A stretch of DNA of 64,000 nt. Source: Haloarcula argentinensis DSM 12282 (GTDB taxonomy: Archaea; Halobacteriota; Halobacteria; Halobacteriales; Haloarculaceae). The stretch lies in the NCBI GenBank assembly GCA_000336895.1, contig AOLX01000023.1, positions 177,797 through 241,796 of the forward strand, in the 5' to 3' direction. The position numbers and the translations under genes were made by a program. The notes below the pieces were generated by a model that was given only the letters and a program-made list of their open reading frames with translations, was not told where the DNA came from and did no database searches. Positions 26,237-35,139 of this stretch are shown here, one piece after another; the stretch's first letter is position 1, and each line of letters opens with the position of its first letter.

Positions 26237-27517
26237 GTGCGGCTGGTACAGATACTGATTCCGACCGGGAAGCGTGATGCCGTGTTAGGTGTGTTAGCCG
26301 ACGAGGGCATCGACTACGTGCTCACCGACGAGACGAGCGGTCGGGAGTTCACCGCTGTCGTCACCTTTCCAGTCCCGACAAACGCGCTCGAACCAGTCCT
26401 CGAAGAGTTACGGGATGTCGGCATCAACGACGACGGCTACACGGTCGTCGTGGACGCGAACACTGTCATCTCCAGCCAGTTCGACAAGCTAGAAGAGAAG
26501 TACGCCGAGGAGGAAGACGAAGACCGCATCGCCCGGGAAGAACTCACATCGAAGGCAAACGATCTCGCGCCCTCGATGTCGAACTACGCGCTGATGACCG
26601 TCATCAGCGCGATTATCGCGACTGCGGGGCTCCTGCTCGATTCGCCGGCCGTCGTCGTCGGCTCGATGGTCATCGCACCGCTCATCGGCCCGGCGATGAC
26701 CGCCAACGTCGGCACCGTTGTCGACGACCACGAGATGTTCGCACAGGGCATCAAACTTCAGGCCATCGGGCTCGGACTCGCCGTGGCGAGCGCGACTGCC
26801 TTCGCCCTGCTCGTCCGGCACGCCAACGTCATCCCGCCGCTCGCTGACGTGACCTCGGTCGGCCAGATACGTGAGCGGATCGCCCCCGACTTCCTCTCAC
26901 TGATCGTCGCACTCGGCGCTGGCGCGGCCGGCGTCGTCAGCCTCACCAGCGGCGTCTCGACGGCACTGGTCGGCGTCATGATTGCCGTCGCACTCATCCC
27001 GCCGGCGGCTACGGTCGGCATCGGCATAGCCTGGGGCCAGCCGCTCGTCAGCCTCGGGTCTGCCGTGCTTCTGCTAGTGAACGTTCTCTCGATCAACCTC
27101 GCAGTCCTCGTCGGACTCTGGTACCAGGGCTACCGCCCGGAACACTGGTTTCAGGAGAGCGACGCGCGATCGGCGACTCTCAAACGCATCGGCGTTCTCG
27201 TCCTGTCGATACTCGTCCTGTCGGCGTTTCTGGGCGGCGTCACCTTCGACTCCTACCAGCAGGCGACGACGGAGTCGGACATCCGCGAGGGCATCGAGGG
27301 AAGCGTCAGCCCGCCTGCCAGCGTGCTGTCGGTCGAAGTCGAGTCCACCAACACCGCGATCTTCCAACAGCCCCGCCGCGTCGTTGTCACCGTCGGCCTG
27401 CCGCCGGATGCGACGCGGCCGACGCTCGTAGACCGACTGGACGCGATAGCCGACGAACAGGCCGGCCGGAACGTCACGACGGAAGTCCACTACGTCACTA
27501 TCGAACGCAGCGATTAA
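26237..27517 (+). CDS. DUF389/TIGR00341 multipass membrane protein
   Basis: This 426-residue protein has an N-terminal ACT-like soluble domain (MRLVQILIPTGKRDAVLGVL...) and about six membrane helices between 115 and 345, which include the conserved VVVGSMVIAPLIGPAM. A periplasmic-type C-terminal domain completes it. The family is widespread in haloarchaea and of unknown transport or stress function. It starts 147 nt from the divergent engB gene. Confidence 0.8.
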   Translation: MRLVQILIPTGKRDAVLGVLADEGIDYVLTDETSGREFTAVVTFPVPTNALEPVLEELRDVGINDDGYTVVVDANTVISSQFDKLEEKYAEEEDEDRIAREELTSKANDLAPSMSNYALMTVISAIIATAGLLLDSPAVVVGSMVIAPLIGPAMTANVGTVVDDHEMFAQGIKLQAIGLGLAVASATAFALLVRHANVIPPLADVTSVGQIRERIAPDFLSLIVALGAGAAGVVSLTSGVSTALVGVMIAVALIPPAATVGIGIAWGQPLVSLGSAVLLLVNVLSINLAVLVGLWYQGYRPEHWFQESDARSATLKRIGVLVLSILVLSAFLGGVTFDSYQQATTESDIREGIEGSVSPPASVLSVEVESTNTAIFQQPRRVVVTVGLPPDATRPTLVDRLDAIADEQAGRNVTTEVHYVTIERSD

Positions 27518-27578
27518 CGCTCAAAACCGACTTTGAGCGTTCGACGGCATAAATACCGCGGGGTGTGTCGGAGATGAT

Positions 27579-28289
27579 ATGGTATCACGACCACTCGCAA
27601 TCGCTGGTGTGCTGACATTGCTCGTCGCCGGTGGCGTTGGATTCGCACTCGCGGATACTGGAACCGTCGCACCGTCGACGAATTCGACCGTGAGCGTCAA
27701 CGCCGATGCGACCGTCGAACGCGCGCCCGACCGTGCAACTGTCACCGTCGCCGCCGTGGGCCGCGGTGAGACCGCCGAAGCGGCGCGCAACAACCTCAGC
27801 GGCGATGCCGACGCGATTACGTCGGCGCTGGAAGCCGAGGGCGCAGACGTGACTTCCTCGCGGTTCCAGATCCGCCCCGAGTACGAGGAGAGTAGAGAGG
27901 GCCGCGAACAGGTTGGCTACGTGGCTATCCACACCGTCGAGGCCGAAACGAGCAACGTTTCAACTGCCGGGAAACTCATCGATGCCGCGGTCGATGCCGG
28001 CGCAGACCGCGTCGAGGGCGTGCGCTATTCGCTGAGTGAGGAGACAAGGCAGGACGCCCGCGAAGAAGCCCTGACGACCGCCATGGACAACGCCCGAACG
28101 GACGCCGAAGTCGTCGCCGCTGCGGAGGATCGAGCTGTCGGTGACGCTGTCACGGTCCAGACCAGCGACCACGGTCGCCCCGTCGTGTACGCGGAAGCAA
28201 TGGCGTCCGATGCCGGCGGACGGACGAACATCCAGCCCGGCGACGTCACCGTCGACGCCTCGGTTAGTGTCACGTACGAACTAGAATAA
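27579..28289 (+). CDS. SIMPL (DUF541) domain exported protein
   Basis: This 236-residue protein has an N-terminal hydrophobic signal/anchor (about 5-25). A SIMPL domain follows: VSVNADATVERAPDRATVTVAAVG, then NVSTAGKLIDAAVDAGADRVEGVRY and a C-terminal VTVDASVSVTYELE. SIMPL proteins are periplasmic or surface proteins of poorly known function linked to signalling and oxidative stress. It lies 61 nt after the DUF389 gene on the same strand and may share its transcript. Confidence 0.8.
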   Translation: MVSRPLAIAGVLTLLVAGGVGFALADTGTVAPSTNSTVSVNADATVERAPDRATVTVAAVGRGETAEAARNNLSGDADAITSALEAEGADVTSSRFQIRPEYEESREGREQVGYVAIHTVEAETSNVSTAGKLIDAAVDAGADRVEGVRYSLSEETRQDAREEALTTAMDNARTDAEVVAAAEDRAVGDAVTVQTSDHGRPVVYAEAMASDAGGRTNIQPGDVTVDASVSVTYELE

Positions 28290-28433
28290 GCCGTTCTTAC
28301 TCACCACTGCGGTTCCTTTTCGTGTTTTCAAACGGCCGCTTGGTAATGGCTGCAGTCCTTCTGCGAGTGTCCACAGTCCTCGCGACGGCGACCGCAGTCC
28401 TCGCGGGTCGCTACGCTCCCCGCTCGGGGTCTA

Positions 28434-28462
28434 CGAGACGCCTTCCGTTGGTCGGCGTCTCG
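28434..28462. terminator. Hairpin directly after the NOG1 gene
   Basis: CGAGACGCC (28434-28442) and GGCGTCTCG (28454-28462) form a 9-bp perfect stem with an 11-nt loop abutting the NOG1 stop codon (28463-28465). No T-run is evident, so termination function is inferred from position. Confidence 0.45.
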
Positions 28463-29458
28463 CTACTCGTCAAACGGCAGTTCGAGTTCGTAGTCCACCG
28501 CGTCGATAGCGGCCTGCAACACGCCGTCGACGTTGTCGTCTTCAGTGACGCTCATGTAGTGGTCAGCCTCGACATCAGTCGAGAGGTCGCTCTTGTTCGC
28601 GATGGTCAGCACCGGCACGTCGAAGCGCGCTTCGATGGCGTTTCGCAGTTCCAGCTGGTCCGCGAGCGGATAGCCACACTCGCCACTTGGGTCGATGAAC
28701 ACGAGGACCGCGTCGGCGAGGTGTTCGAGCGCACTCACGGCCTGTGACTCGATTTCGTTACGGTCCTCCGGTGGGCGGTCAAGCAGGCCGGGCGTGTCGA
28801 CGAGCTGGTAGCGGATGCGCTGGTCCTCGAAGTGGCCGACACGGATCTGCGTCGTCGTGAACGGATACGAGGCGATCTCGTTGTCGGCCCGCGTGACGCG
28901 GTTGACGAACGACGACTTGCCGACGTTGGGGTAGCCGGCGACGACGATGGCCGGCTCGTCCGGGCGGATGTCGGGAATGTCTTTGAGGGCGTTGTGCGCG
29001 GTCGAGACGGCGGCGAGGTCGTCTTCGACTTCCTCGACGACGTCGGCGATACGGGCGAAGGCCTGCTTGCGGAGCTTCCGGGCGGTGTCGATGTCGCCGC
29101 GGGCGACGCGGCTCTCGTACTCCTGACGGATCTCGACGACCTTGTCGGCGGCCCACGAGATCTCCGAAAGGTGCTGTTTCAGCGCGTCGATACCGGGGTC
29201 GTCATCCGCGGGGTAGGCCTCGCCGACAACGGCGTCGGCGAGTTCGACGTAGAAGGGATCGAGGTCGTCAATCGTCGGCCACGCGGTCACCACGTTCTCC
29301 ATGTTGTCGGAGGCGATGTTCGACGCCGTCATCAGCATCGACTGCTGGGCTTCGTTCCCGTCCTTGGCCCCGCCGGCGCGTGACGCCCGCGAGAAGGCTT
29401 TGTCCACGAGCTCCTCGGCGGTAGGCGTCGTCGGCAGACCCTCGAAGGGATGGCTCAT
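28463..29458 (-). CDS. NOG1-family GTPase
   Basis: This 331-residue protein has an N-terminal helical bundle (about 1-155), then a GTPase domain with G1 GYPNVGKSS, G2 switch around YPFTTTQ, G3 DTPG and G4 NKSD. This is the OBG/NOG1 arrangement, involved in assembly of the large ribosomal subunit in archaea and eukaryotes. Length and order fit the archaeal family. The gene converges with the SIMPL gene, with a hairpin at its end. Confidence 0.85.
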   Translation of the reverse strand: MSHPFEGLPTTPTAEELVDKAFSRASRAGGAKDGNEAQQSMLMTASNIASDNMENVVTAWPTIDDLDPFYVELADAVVGEAYPADDDPGIDALKQHLSEISWAADKVVEIRQEYESRVARGDIDTARKLRKQAFARIADVVEEVEDDLAAVSTAHNALKDIPDIRPDEPAIVVAGYPNVGKSSFVNRVTRADNEIASYPFTTTQIRVGHFEDQRIRYQLVDTPGLLDRPPEDRNEIESQAVSALEHLADAVLVFIDPSGECGYPLADQLELRNAIEARFDVPVLTIANKSDLSTDVEADHYMSVTEDDNVDGVLQAAIDAVDYELELPFDE

Positions 29459-29552
29459 AGGTCCCGTTGACGGCCGGAGCGTAAAAGCGCGTTCAATCGC
29501 GCCCCAAACTGTTGCGAGTCACGTTTTTGACCATCCCGGTCACAGTTCCGGT

Positions 29553-29870
29553 ATGGCACAGATTGACGCCGGCGAGATTCTCCCCAACGACCACGTCCAG
29601 CAGATGGCCGCCGAGGGACGGGTCACCCAGATGCACCGCGGCCACCAGTATGCTGACGAGGGTGATACCTTCGAGATAGACGGTACCAAGTTCGAGGTGA
29701 CAGACGTAACACACCGGACGCTTGGCGACATGACTGACGAGGACGCACAGCGAGAGGGGTCAGAGGACCTCGCTGCGTACAAGGAACGAATGAAAAAGGT
29801 TCACGGCAGCTTCGAGTGGGACGACGACAGCGAGGTCGTCCGGCACCGATTCACGCCCATCGACGAGTGA
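29553..29870 (+). CDS. ASCH-domain protein
   Basis: This 105-residue protein has the ASCH-like order: a basic RGHQYADEGDTFEIDGTKFEVTDV barrel strand set, then RTLGDMTDEDAQREGSEDLAAYKERMKKVH. ASCH proteins are RNA-binding modules related to PUA. I start it at ATG 29553, since upstream sequence belongs to the promoter region of NOG1. The last 16 codons plus stop are duplicated exactly in tandem right after the gene. Confidence 0.75.
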   Translation: MAQIDAGEILPNDHVQQMAAEGRVTQMHRGHQYADEGDTFEIDGTKFEVTDVTHRTLGDMTDEDAQREGSEDLAAYKERMKKVHGSFEWDDDSEVVRHRFTPIDE

Positions 29871-29921
29871 GACGACGACAGCGAGGTCGTCCGGCACCGA
29901 TTCACGCCCATCGACGAGTGA
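29820..29921 (+). repeat. Perfect 51-bp tandem duplication of a gene 3' end with its stop codon
   Basis: 29820-29870 (the last codons and TGA of the ASCH gene) is repeated base for base at 29871-29921, followed by a further GACGAC. The period is a multiple of three, so readthrough would extend in frame to a second stop. The identity implies a recent event. Confidence 0.9.
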
Positions 29922-30024
29922 GACGACATCGTCTGATGACGGTCGGCGACTGAATCGACGGCCGAGCAGACTGCCACCGTACCGCAGACAACCCTTATCA
30001 ACTCCGGTAACTCTCAGTAACTAC

Positions 30025-30156
30025 ATGACAGAGACGATGGCGAAGTCGAAAGCAGACGACCCGGAGCGGGCGCATCTCGCGGACGTTGAGGACGGCTGTG
30101 GCTGTACCGAAATCTGGGAGCACATGAGTGAAGCCCGCGACGAAGACGACGACTGA
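30025..30156 (+). CDS. Small Cys-containing haloarchaeal protein
   Basis: This 43-residue frame (MTETMAKSKADDPERAHLAD...) contains a CGC motif in EDGCGCTEIWEHMSEAR and an acidic tail. Composition is strongly haloarchaeal. It sits between two well-supported genes with a 5-nt gap to the end of the convergent kinase gene. The family is not named in my knowledge; the CGC could bind a metal. Confidence 0.55.
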   Translation: MTETMAKSKADDPERAHLADVEDGCGCTEIWEHMSEARDEDDD

Positions 30157-30161
30157 GCGCC

Positions 30162-32099
30162 CTATTCCTCCGATACCACGTCGACGCCGGTAAACTCGAA
30201 GCGTGCGCCGCCGGCATCGCTTTCAGTGAGCGTAACCGTCCAACCATGTGCAGTGGCGATCTGTGAGACAATCGAGAGCCCGAACCCGGTGCCGTCAGTC
30301 GTCGTCGAGTAGCCGCTTTGGAACACCGTCTCCCGGTCGGATTCGGGGATGCCCGAGCCGTCATCCGAGACGGCGAACCCGCCCGGAATCGCACTCATCG
30401 TTATTGTCACGCCCGGACCGTCGTAGTCGCTGGCACCGCCAGACTGCATCTGCTCGTCCGTGGCGCTGTGTTCGATGGCGTTTCGGATCAGGTTCTCCAG
30501 CAACTGCTTGAGCCGCGTCGCATCTGCCTGTATCTTGCGGTCGGTGTCGACCACCAGCGCTGCGTCGCCGGTGTCGACGACCTCCCAGCAGTCCTCGACT
30601 GCCGTTCCTAGTGCCACCGTTTCCATCTCGGTGATGCTGTCGCCGGTCCGGGCCAGCAACAGGAGGTCGTCTATCAACGCCTGCATCCGGTCGAGTGCCT
30701 GCTCTATCGCAGCGATGTTGTCGTCGTCACACTCCTCTTTCAACGCACCCAGCCGACCGATAGCGACGTTCAGAGGGTTGCGAAGGTCGTGACTGACGAC
30801 TGTTGCGAACTGTTCCAGACGGTCGTTTTGTGTCGACAGTTCCTGCTCACGGTCACGGAGCTGTTTGTCGCGCTCGACGGCGGCGAGGGCCGCCTCCATG
30901 TTTGCCGCGAGGACCCGTCCAGCGACGATGTCTGCTTCGTTGAAAGCGTCGACAGTCGCCGATGCAGCGATGAGAAGGCCATGTTCCCCCAGTGGCAGAT
31001 ATAGCTCGCTGCGTATCGGCGTCTCGGGGTTCTGCACGTCCTCTTCCAGCCGCACGTCTGGAACTGCAGTCGCCTCGCCACGTTCGTACACCCGCCAGGC
31101 GATGCTATCGCCCTGCTCGAACGTTGGGATATCACCGACCAACTCCCGAGCCGACGCGGTCGCGGCGACGGGTTCTAACTGCCCGTCATCGTTGATGAGG
31201 TGGACGGCGTTTGCGTCGAGTCCGATAATCTCCGCGGCGGCGTTGACACCGATACCGGCGACTTCGTTGTGGACTTCGGCGGCCATCAAGTGCCGGGTGG
31301 CCTCGTGTAGCGCTTCGAGTCGATGCTCGCGCTCGTCGGTATCGCTTCGGTCGCTGATGACCGACACTGTGCCGTCGTCGCCGTCCCAGGTCACGTCACA
31401 CGCTGTGATGCTGGCTTGGACGCTGTTGCCGGCCAGCGTTCGTATCATCCGTCTGACCTGGCCAGCCGTCCGGTCGTCCTCGACGACGCGTTCGACGGTC
31501 TCGACTCCGGCGTCAGCCGTCGGTTCGACGAGGTCAGTCAGCGGCCGGTCGTGGAGTTCGTCGCTGTCGGCGGCACTGAACAGATCAACTGCCGCCGGGT
31601 TCGCGTACACGACGGTGTCGGCGACGCTGACGAGGACCGCATCGCTCGTTGCGTCGAGAATCTGTTTCGTCCGTGTCTGTGCGGCGTCGGCTGTTGCTTT
31701 CGCTCTGACTCGTTCGACTGTGTTTCGGATTCGCTGCGCGAGTACGGCGTACTGCTGGGATCCATGTCCTTTTTGAATATAGTCAGTGACGCCGGCCGAG
31801 ACTGCCTCGCTCGCGAGCGACTCGCTCCCCTGGCTTGTAAACAGCAGAAACGGCATGTCCGGGTCTCTGGCGCGGACTGTTTCCAGAAACTCCAGCCCGT
31901 CGATACCGGGCATGTCGTAGTCGCTGACGATACAGTCTACGTCGTGCTCATCCAGATACGACAGCCCGTCCGCAGCGCTCGTGACACCGGTGGCGTCGAT
32001 CGCCTCGTCGTTGCGTTCGAGATGTGTCGCGATGAGGTCGGCGTACGATGGTTCGTCGTCGACACAGAGGACTGTAACGCCCGACACCACATGGCCCAT
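30162..32099 (-). CDS. Hybrid sensor: receiver, PAS, GAF, histidine kinase
   Basis: This 645-residue cytoplasmic protein has, in order, a receiver domain (about 1-120; phospho-Asp in CIVSDYDMPGIDG), PAS (about 140-255), GAF (about 270-420), HisKA (HDLRNPL, about 450-510) and HATPase (NLIRNAIEHS; DDGSGIPESD; GTGFGLSIV). No transmembrane segment is present. This is a common haloarchaeal design. M 32099 precedes the receiver start VVSGVTVLCVDDE; an ATG 30 nt upstream is possible. No cognate regulator is adjacent. Confidence 0.85.
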   Translation of the reverse strand: MGHVVSGVTVLCVDDEPSYADLIATHLERNDEAIDATGVTSAADGLSYLDEHDVDCIVSDYDMPGIDGLEFLETVRARDPDMPFLLFTSQGSESLASEAVSAGVTDYIQKGHGSQQYAVLAQRIRNTVERVRAKATADAAQTRTKQILDATSDAVLVSVADTVVYANPAAVDLFSAADSDELHDRPLTDLVEPTADAGVETVERVVEDDRTAGQVRRMIRTLAGNSVQASITACDVTWDGDDGTVSVISDRSDTDEREHRLEALHEATRHLMAAEVHNEVAGIGVNAAAEIIGLDANAVHLINDDGQLEPVAATASARELVGDIPTFEQGDSIAWRVYERGEATAVPDVRLEEDVQNPETPIRSELYLPLGEHGLLIAASATVDAFNEADIVAGRVLAANMEAALAAVERDKQLRDREQELSTQNDRLEQFATVVSHDLRNPLNVAIGRLGALKEECDDDNIAAIEQALDRMQALIDDLLLLARTGDSITEMETVALGTAVEDCWEVVDTGDAALVVDTDRKIQADATRLKQLLENLIRNAIEHSATDEQMQSGGASDYDGPGVTITMSAIPGGFAVSDDGSGIPESDRETVFQSGYSTTTDGTGFGLSIVSQIATAHGWTVTLTESDAGGARFEFTGVDVVSEE

Positions 32100-32161
32100 A
32101 CCTCCTGATATGAACTGTGTCCGTGTCAATCTATCGTGCCCCCTCCTGGTGACGGGTCGCC

Positions 32162-32458
32162 TTACCGCCGCTTGGCCAGTTCTGTACGCAAATCGTCGAC
32201 ATCCATCTCCTTCATCGACAGCAGAACGAGCAGGTGATAGACGATGTCGGCCGATTCGTGTGCCAACTCCTCGGTATCGTCGTCCTTGGCCGCAAGAATC
32301 AGTTCCGTGGTCTCCTCGCCGAGTTTCTCCAGCACGGCATTTTCGCCCTTCTCGTGGGTGAACAGCGACGCAGTATAGGAGTCCTCGGGCAGGTTCGCCT
32401 TGCGGTCCTCGATGACAGCGAACAGTTCGTCGATGACGTCACCGGTGTCGTCGCTCAT
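32162..32458 (-). CDS. hisE: Phosphoribosyl-ATP pyrophosphatase
   Basis: This 98-residue all-helical MazG-like enzyme hydrolyses PR-ATP to PR-AMP in histidine synthesis. Visible features are SYTASLFTHEKGENAVLEKLGEE and the metal-binding ELILAAKDDD...HESADIVYHLLVLL. It is the full length for a stand-alone HisE. It follows pdxT on the same strand, 36 nt downstream. Confidence 0.93.
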   Translation of the reverse strand: MSDDTGDVIDELFAVIEDRKANLPEDSYTASLFTHEKGENAVLEKLGEETTELILAAKDDDTEELAHESADIVYHLLVLLSMKEMDVDDLRTELAKRR

Positions 32459-32494
32459 AGCCGCCGTTCGGTCAGCGGGGCCTTCAGGCCGTCG

Positions 32495-33088
32495 CTACGA
32501 CTCCACCGAGTCGAAAAAGGCCAGATCGTGGATGCGCGGGTCCTCGGTCAGTTCGGGGTGGAACGACGTGCCGACGACCGGTCCATCACGGACGGCCACC
32601 GGGCGGTCGTCCCACGTCGCCAGCACTTCGACATCCTCGCCCACGTAGTCGATGACCGGTGCGCGGATGAACACCGCCGGGAACGAGTCGTCGAGCCCGG
32701 TCACGTCAAGCGGGGCCTCGAAGCTGTCCTTCTGTCGCCCGAATGCGTTGCGTTCGACGGAGACGTCGATGACGTTCAGCGTGTCGACGCGGTCGTCCTG
32801 TGCATCGGTCGCGCTGACGATGAGCCCGGCACACGTCGCCAGCACCGGCTTGCCGGCCTCGACATGAGATTCGATTTCCTCTGCGATGCCTTCCCGGTGG
32901 ATAAGCCGCGAAATCGTGGTCGATTCCCCGCCCGGTAGCAACAGGACATCGCAGTCCGGGACCAGCCCTGCTTCGCGTATCTCGACGACCTCCGCAGTCC
33001 GGTCGTGGGCCGTTGCTGCCCGCTCGATTGCGTCCCCGTGTTCAGAGACATCGCCCTGAACCGCGAGTACACCCGCGCGTAGCGTCAT
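32495..33088 (-). CDS. pdxT: Pyridoxal 5'-phosphate synthase glutaminase subunit
   Basis: This 197-residue class I glutaminase releases ammonia for PdxS. Motifs include VLAVQGDVSEH at the start, PGGEST, the nucleophile region VLATCAGLI (Cys) and a C-terminal FHPELTED with the catalytic His/Glu. ATG 33088 gives the usual N-terminus (MTLRAGVLAVQGD). pdxS is not in the immediate vicinity. Confidence 0.93.
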   Translation of the reverse strand: MTLRAGVLAVQGDVSEHGDAIERAATAHDRTAEVVEIREAGLVPDCDVLLLPGGESTTISRLIHREGIAEEIESHVEAGKPVLATCAGLIVSATDAQDDRVDTLNVIDVSVERNAFGRQKDSFEAPLDVTGLDDSFPAVFIRAPVIDYVGEDVEVLATWDDRPVAVRDGPVVGTSFHPELTEDPRIHDLAFFDSVES

Positions 33089-33254
33089 ATATCCCTGTTG
33101 GTGACCCCGTGCGAAAAGCCTCTCGTCTCCTGCAAGTGTCCGTTCTGGCAGGGACTGTCCTGACTGAATACAGTGACAGCCATACCGCCGCCCAGTGCTC
33201 GCTCGGTCATAACCGAACCAAACGGTTAGGTGAGGCGGACTGTAGACGTGGCAC

Positions 33255-34289
33255 ATGGGAAAGCGACGGCAGGACCCGGTCGAGGTAAACGCGGACGGGT
33301 CTGCTGACCTCTACGAGATATCGACTTGGGAGCCCCGGTCGACGCTGGACCGGTTCGCCCACTGGCTCTACCACATCGGAATACGGACGCTGCGGTATCT
33401 GGTCATCCTTGCGGCCATTCTGATTCTCCTCTTGCAGGTGGCGTTCGGGAGCCTCGGCGCACTCAGCGACCAGCCGCTGTTTGCCGGGATAGCAATTCTC
33501 TCTGCTGTGCCGGCGTTTGGTCTCGCGGCCTACATCTACTACGCTGATGTGACCACGGAGGAACCGCTGACGCTGCTCGTGGGGACGTTCCTTCTGGGCG
33601 TGCTGTTTGCCGGCTTTGCCGGTATTCTCAACGGCCGCTTGGGCGAGCCGGTGCAGGCTATCGGCTCCGGATTCGGTCTGGTCCCGTTCCTCGGTCAGGT
33701 GTTCGTTTTCTTCCTCATCGTCGGTCCCGTCGAGGAGACAGTGAAGTTGCTGGCGGTGCGCCTGTACGCCTTCCGTGACAATCGCTTCGACGCCGTCGTC
33801 GACGGTGCAGTGTACGGTGCTGCCGCCGGCCTTGGCTTTGCGACCATTGAAAACGCGTTGTATATCACCCAAAACGCCGAGATGGCTACGGGGACGGTTG
33901 AGTTACTCGCGGCCAGTAGTGACATCACCGCGGTCAGAGCACTCGCAGGACCGGGACACGTCATCTACTCGGCCTTCGCCGGCTACTACCTCGGTCTGGC
34001 GAAGTTCAACCCCGATGATGCCGGCCCAATCGTGCTGAAGGGACTGCTCATCGCTTCGCTCATCCACGCCGTCTACAACACGCTGGCCGGCCCAGTTACC
34101 GCCATCGTGGCCACGATATACAACGTCGACTTCCTCGTTGCGTTCTTCGGATTCGTCATCGTGTACGACTCGTTCTTCGGCCTGCTGTTGCTGAAGAAAG
34201 TTCACACCTACCGGCGGGCCTACAAGCGCGCTCACGAGGACCCGGACGAGACTGCGCTTCGGCCGGAACAGACCGAGTTCGACCCTTAA
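33255..34289 (+). CDS. PrsW-family intramembrane metalloprotease
   Basis: This 344-residue protein has eight or more membrane helices. The family signature is visible: VGPVEETVKLLAV (EExxK), GLGFATIENALY and GPGHVIYSAFAGY with conserved His, then SLIHAVYNTL. PrsW cleaves membrane anti-sigma factors in Bacillus; haloarchaeal substrates are unknown. It diverges from pdxT and converges with riboflavin synthase with a 4-nt overlap. Confidence 0.85.
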   Translation: MGKRRQDPVEVNADGSADLYEISTWEPRSTLDRFAHWLYHIGIRTLRYLVILAAILILLLQVAFGSLGALSDQPLFAGIAILSAVPAFGLAAYIYYADVTTEEPLTLLVGTFLLGVLFAGFAGILNGRLGEPVQAIGSGFGLVPFLGQVFVFFLIVGPVEETVKLLAVRLYAFRDNRFDAVVDGAVYGAAAGLGFATIENALYITQNAEMATGTVELLAASSDITAVRALAGPGHVIYSAFAGYYLGLAKFNPDDAGPIVLKGLLIASLIHAVYNTLAGPVTAIVATIYNVDFLVAFFGFVIVYDSFFGLLLLKKVHTYRRAYKRAHEDPDETALRPEQTEFDP

Positions 34290-34864
34290 ACCAGCTGTTC
34301 GACGTATTTCGCGACTACGTCGACCTCCAGATGTACCGGATCGCCGACCGACTTCTCCGACAGCGTTGTCTCAGCGTACGTCGTCGGGATGATCGCCACG
34401 TCGAACTCCTCGGAGCGCCGGTCGGCAATAGTCAGGCTGATGCCGTCGACCGTTATCGATCCTTTCTGGACTAGATAGTCCCGATGGTCCTCGGGCAGAG
34501 AGAACGTGAACGTCCAGTCCTCGCCTTCCTGCTCGATACCGACGATTTCGGCCGTCGTATCGACGTGGCCCTGTACGATGTGGCCGTCGAATCGGCCGTC
34601 AGCGGGCATCGCCCGCTCGAGGTTCACCTGATCACCACCTGCAAGATCGTCGAAGAACGTCCGGGCAAGGGTTTCCTGAGCGAGAAATACCTCGAACCAC
34701 TCGCCGTCGGCTGCCTTCTCGACAGTGAGACAGACGCCGCTGACGCTGATCGACTGGCCGTGGTCGAGTCCCTCGAACGGCGCGCCGATCCGCATCCGAC
34801 GCCCGCCCTCGTCGTCAATAACCGCCTGCACCTCGCCGGTCGTCTCGACGATTCCGGTGAACAT
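34286..34864 (-). CDS. ribE: Riboflavin synthase alpha chain
   Basis: This 192-residue protein with two lumazine-binding barrels starts MFTGIVETTGEV. The tandem repeat is clear: ISVSGVCLTVEK in the first half and ITVDGISLTIAD in the second. It dismutates 6,7-dimethyl-8-ribityllumazine to riboflavin. This bacterial-type enzyme is the one used by halophilic archaea, unlike methanogens. ATG 34864 is chosen because it starts the conserved MFTGIV. Confidence 0.93.
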   Translation of the reverse strand: MFTGIVETTGEVQAVIDDEGGRRMRIGAPFEGLDHGQSISVSGVCLTVEKAADGEWFEVFLAQETLARTFFDDLAGGDQVNLERAMPADGRFDGHIVQGHVDTTAEIVGIEQEGEDWTFTFSLPEDHRDYLVQKGSITVDGISLTIADRRSEEFDVAIIPTTYAETTLSEKSVGDPVHLEVDVVAKYVEQLV

Positions 34865-34992
34865 ATGCCAGATACGGCGCGGCTGGCGGAAAGCACTTCG
34901 CTTCCCGGAGACGTAATATAGACTCGGAACCGAGTAATTGTTTACACCAATATTGCAGAAGGAATTTATCCTCGCCGCTGGTAACGCGGTGT

Positions 34993-35139
34993 ATGGCAGC
35001 CACGCCCGACGCTGACCACGACTGGACTGGCCGTCACGCACGGACGGAGCCAACCGAAGCCGGGCGAATCGTCGAGGTGCCCGACGAACTAATTGAGGAC
35101 TGGGACCTGCGACACGCCGAGACGAAAGGCCGCAGTTAA
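34993..35139 (+). CDS. Small conserved-looking haloarchaeal protein
   Basis: This 48-residue protein (MAATPDADHDWTGRHARTEP...IVEVPDELIEDWDLRHAE) is acidic. Its end overlaps the stop of the convergent pgk gene by 4 nt. It is divergent from ribE. Composition and tight packing support coding; no family is recognised. Confidence 0.5.
   Translation: MAATPDADHDWTGRHARTEPTEAGRIVEVPDELIEDWDLRHAETKGRS

Noticed and set aside
28340..28420. Repeated GCAGTCCT/CAGTCCTCGCG words after the SIMPL gene
   Set aside because: Short, irregular matches in GC-rich non-coding DNA; only the hairpin at 28434 is strong enough to list.
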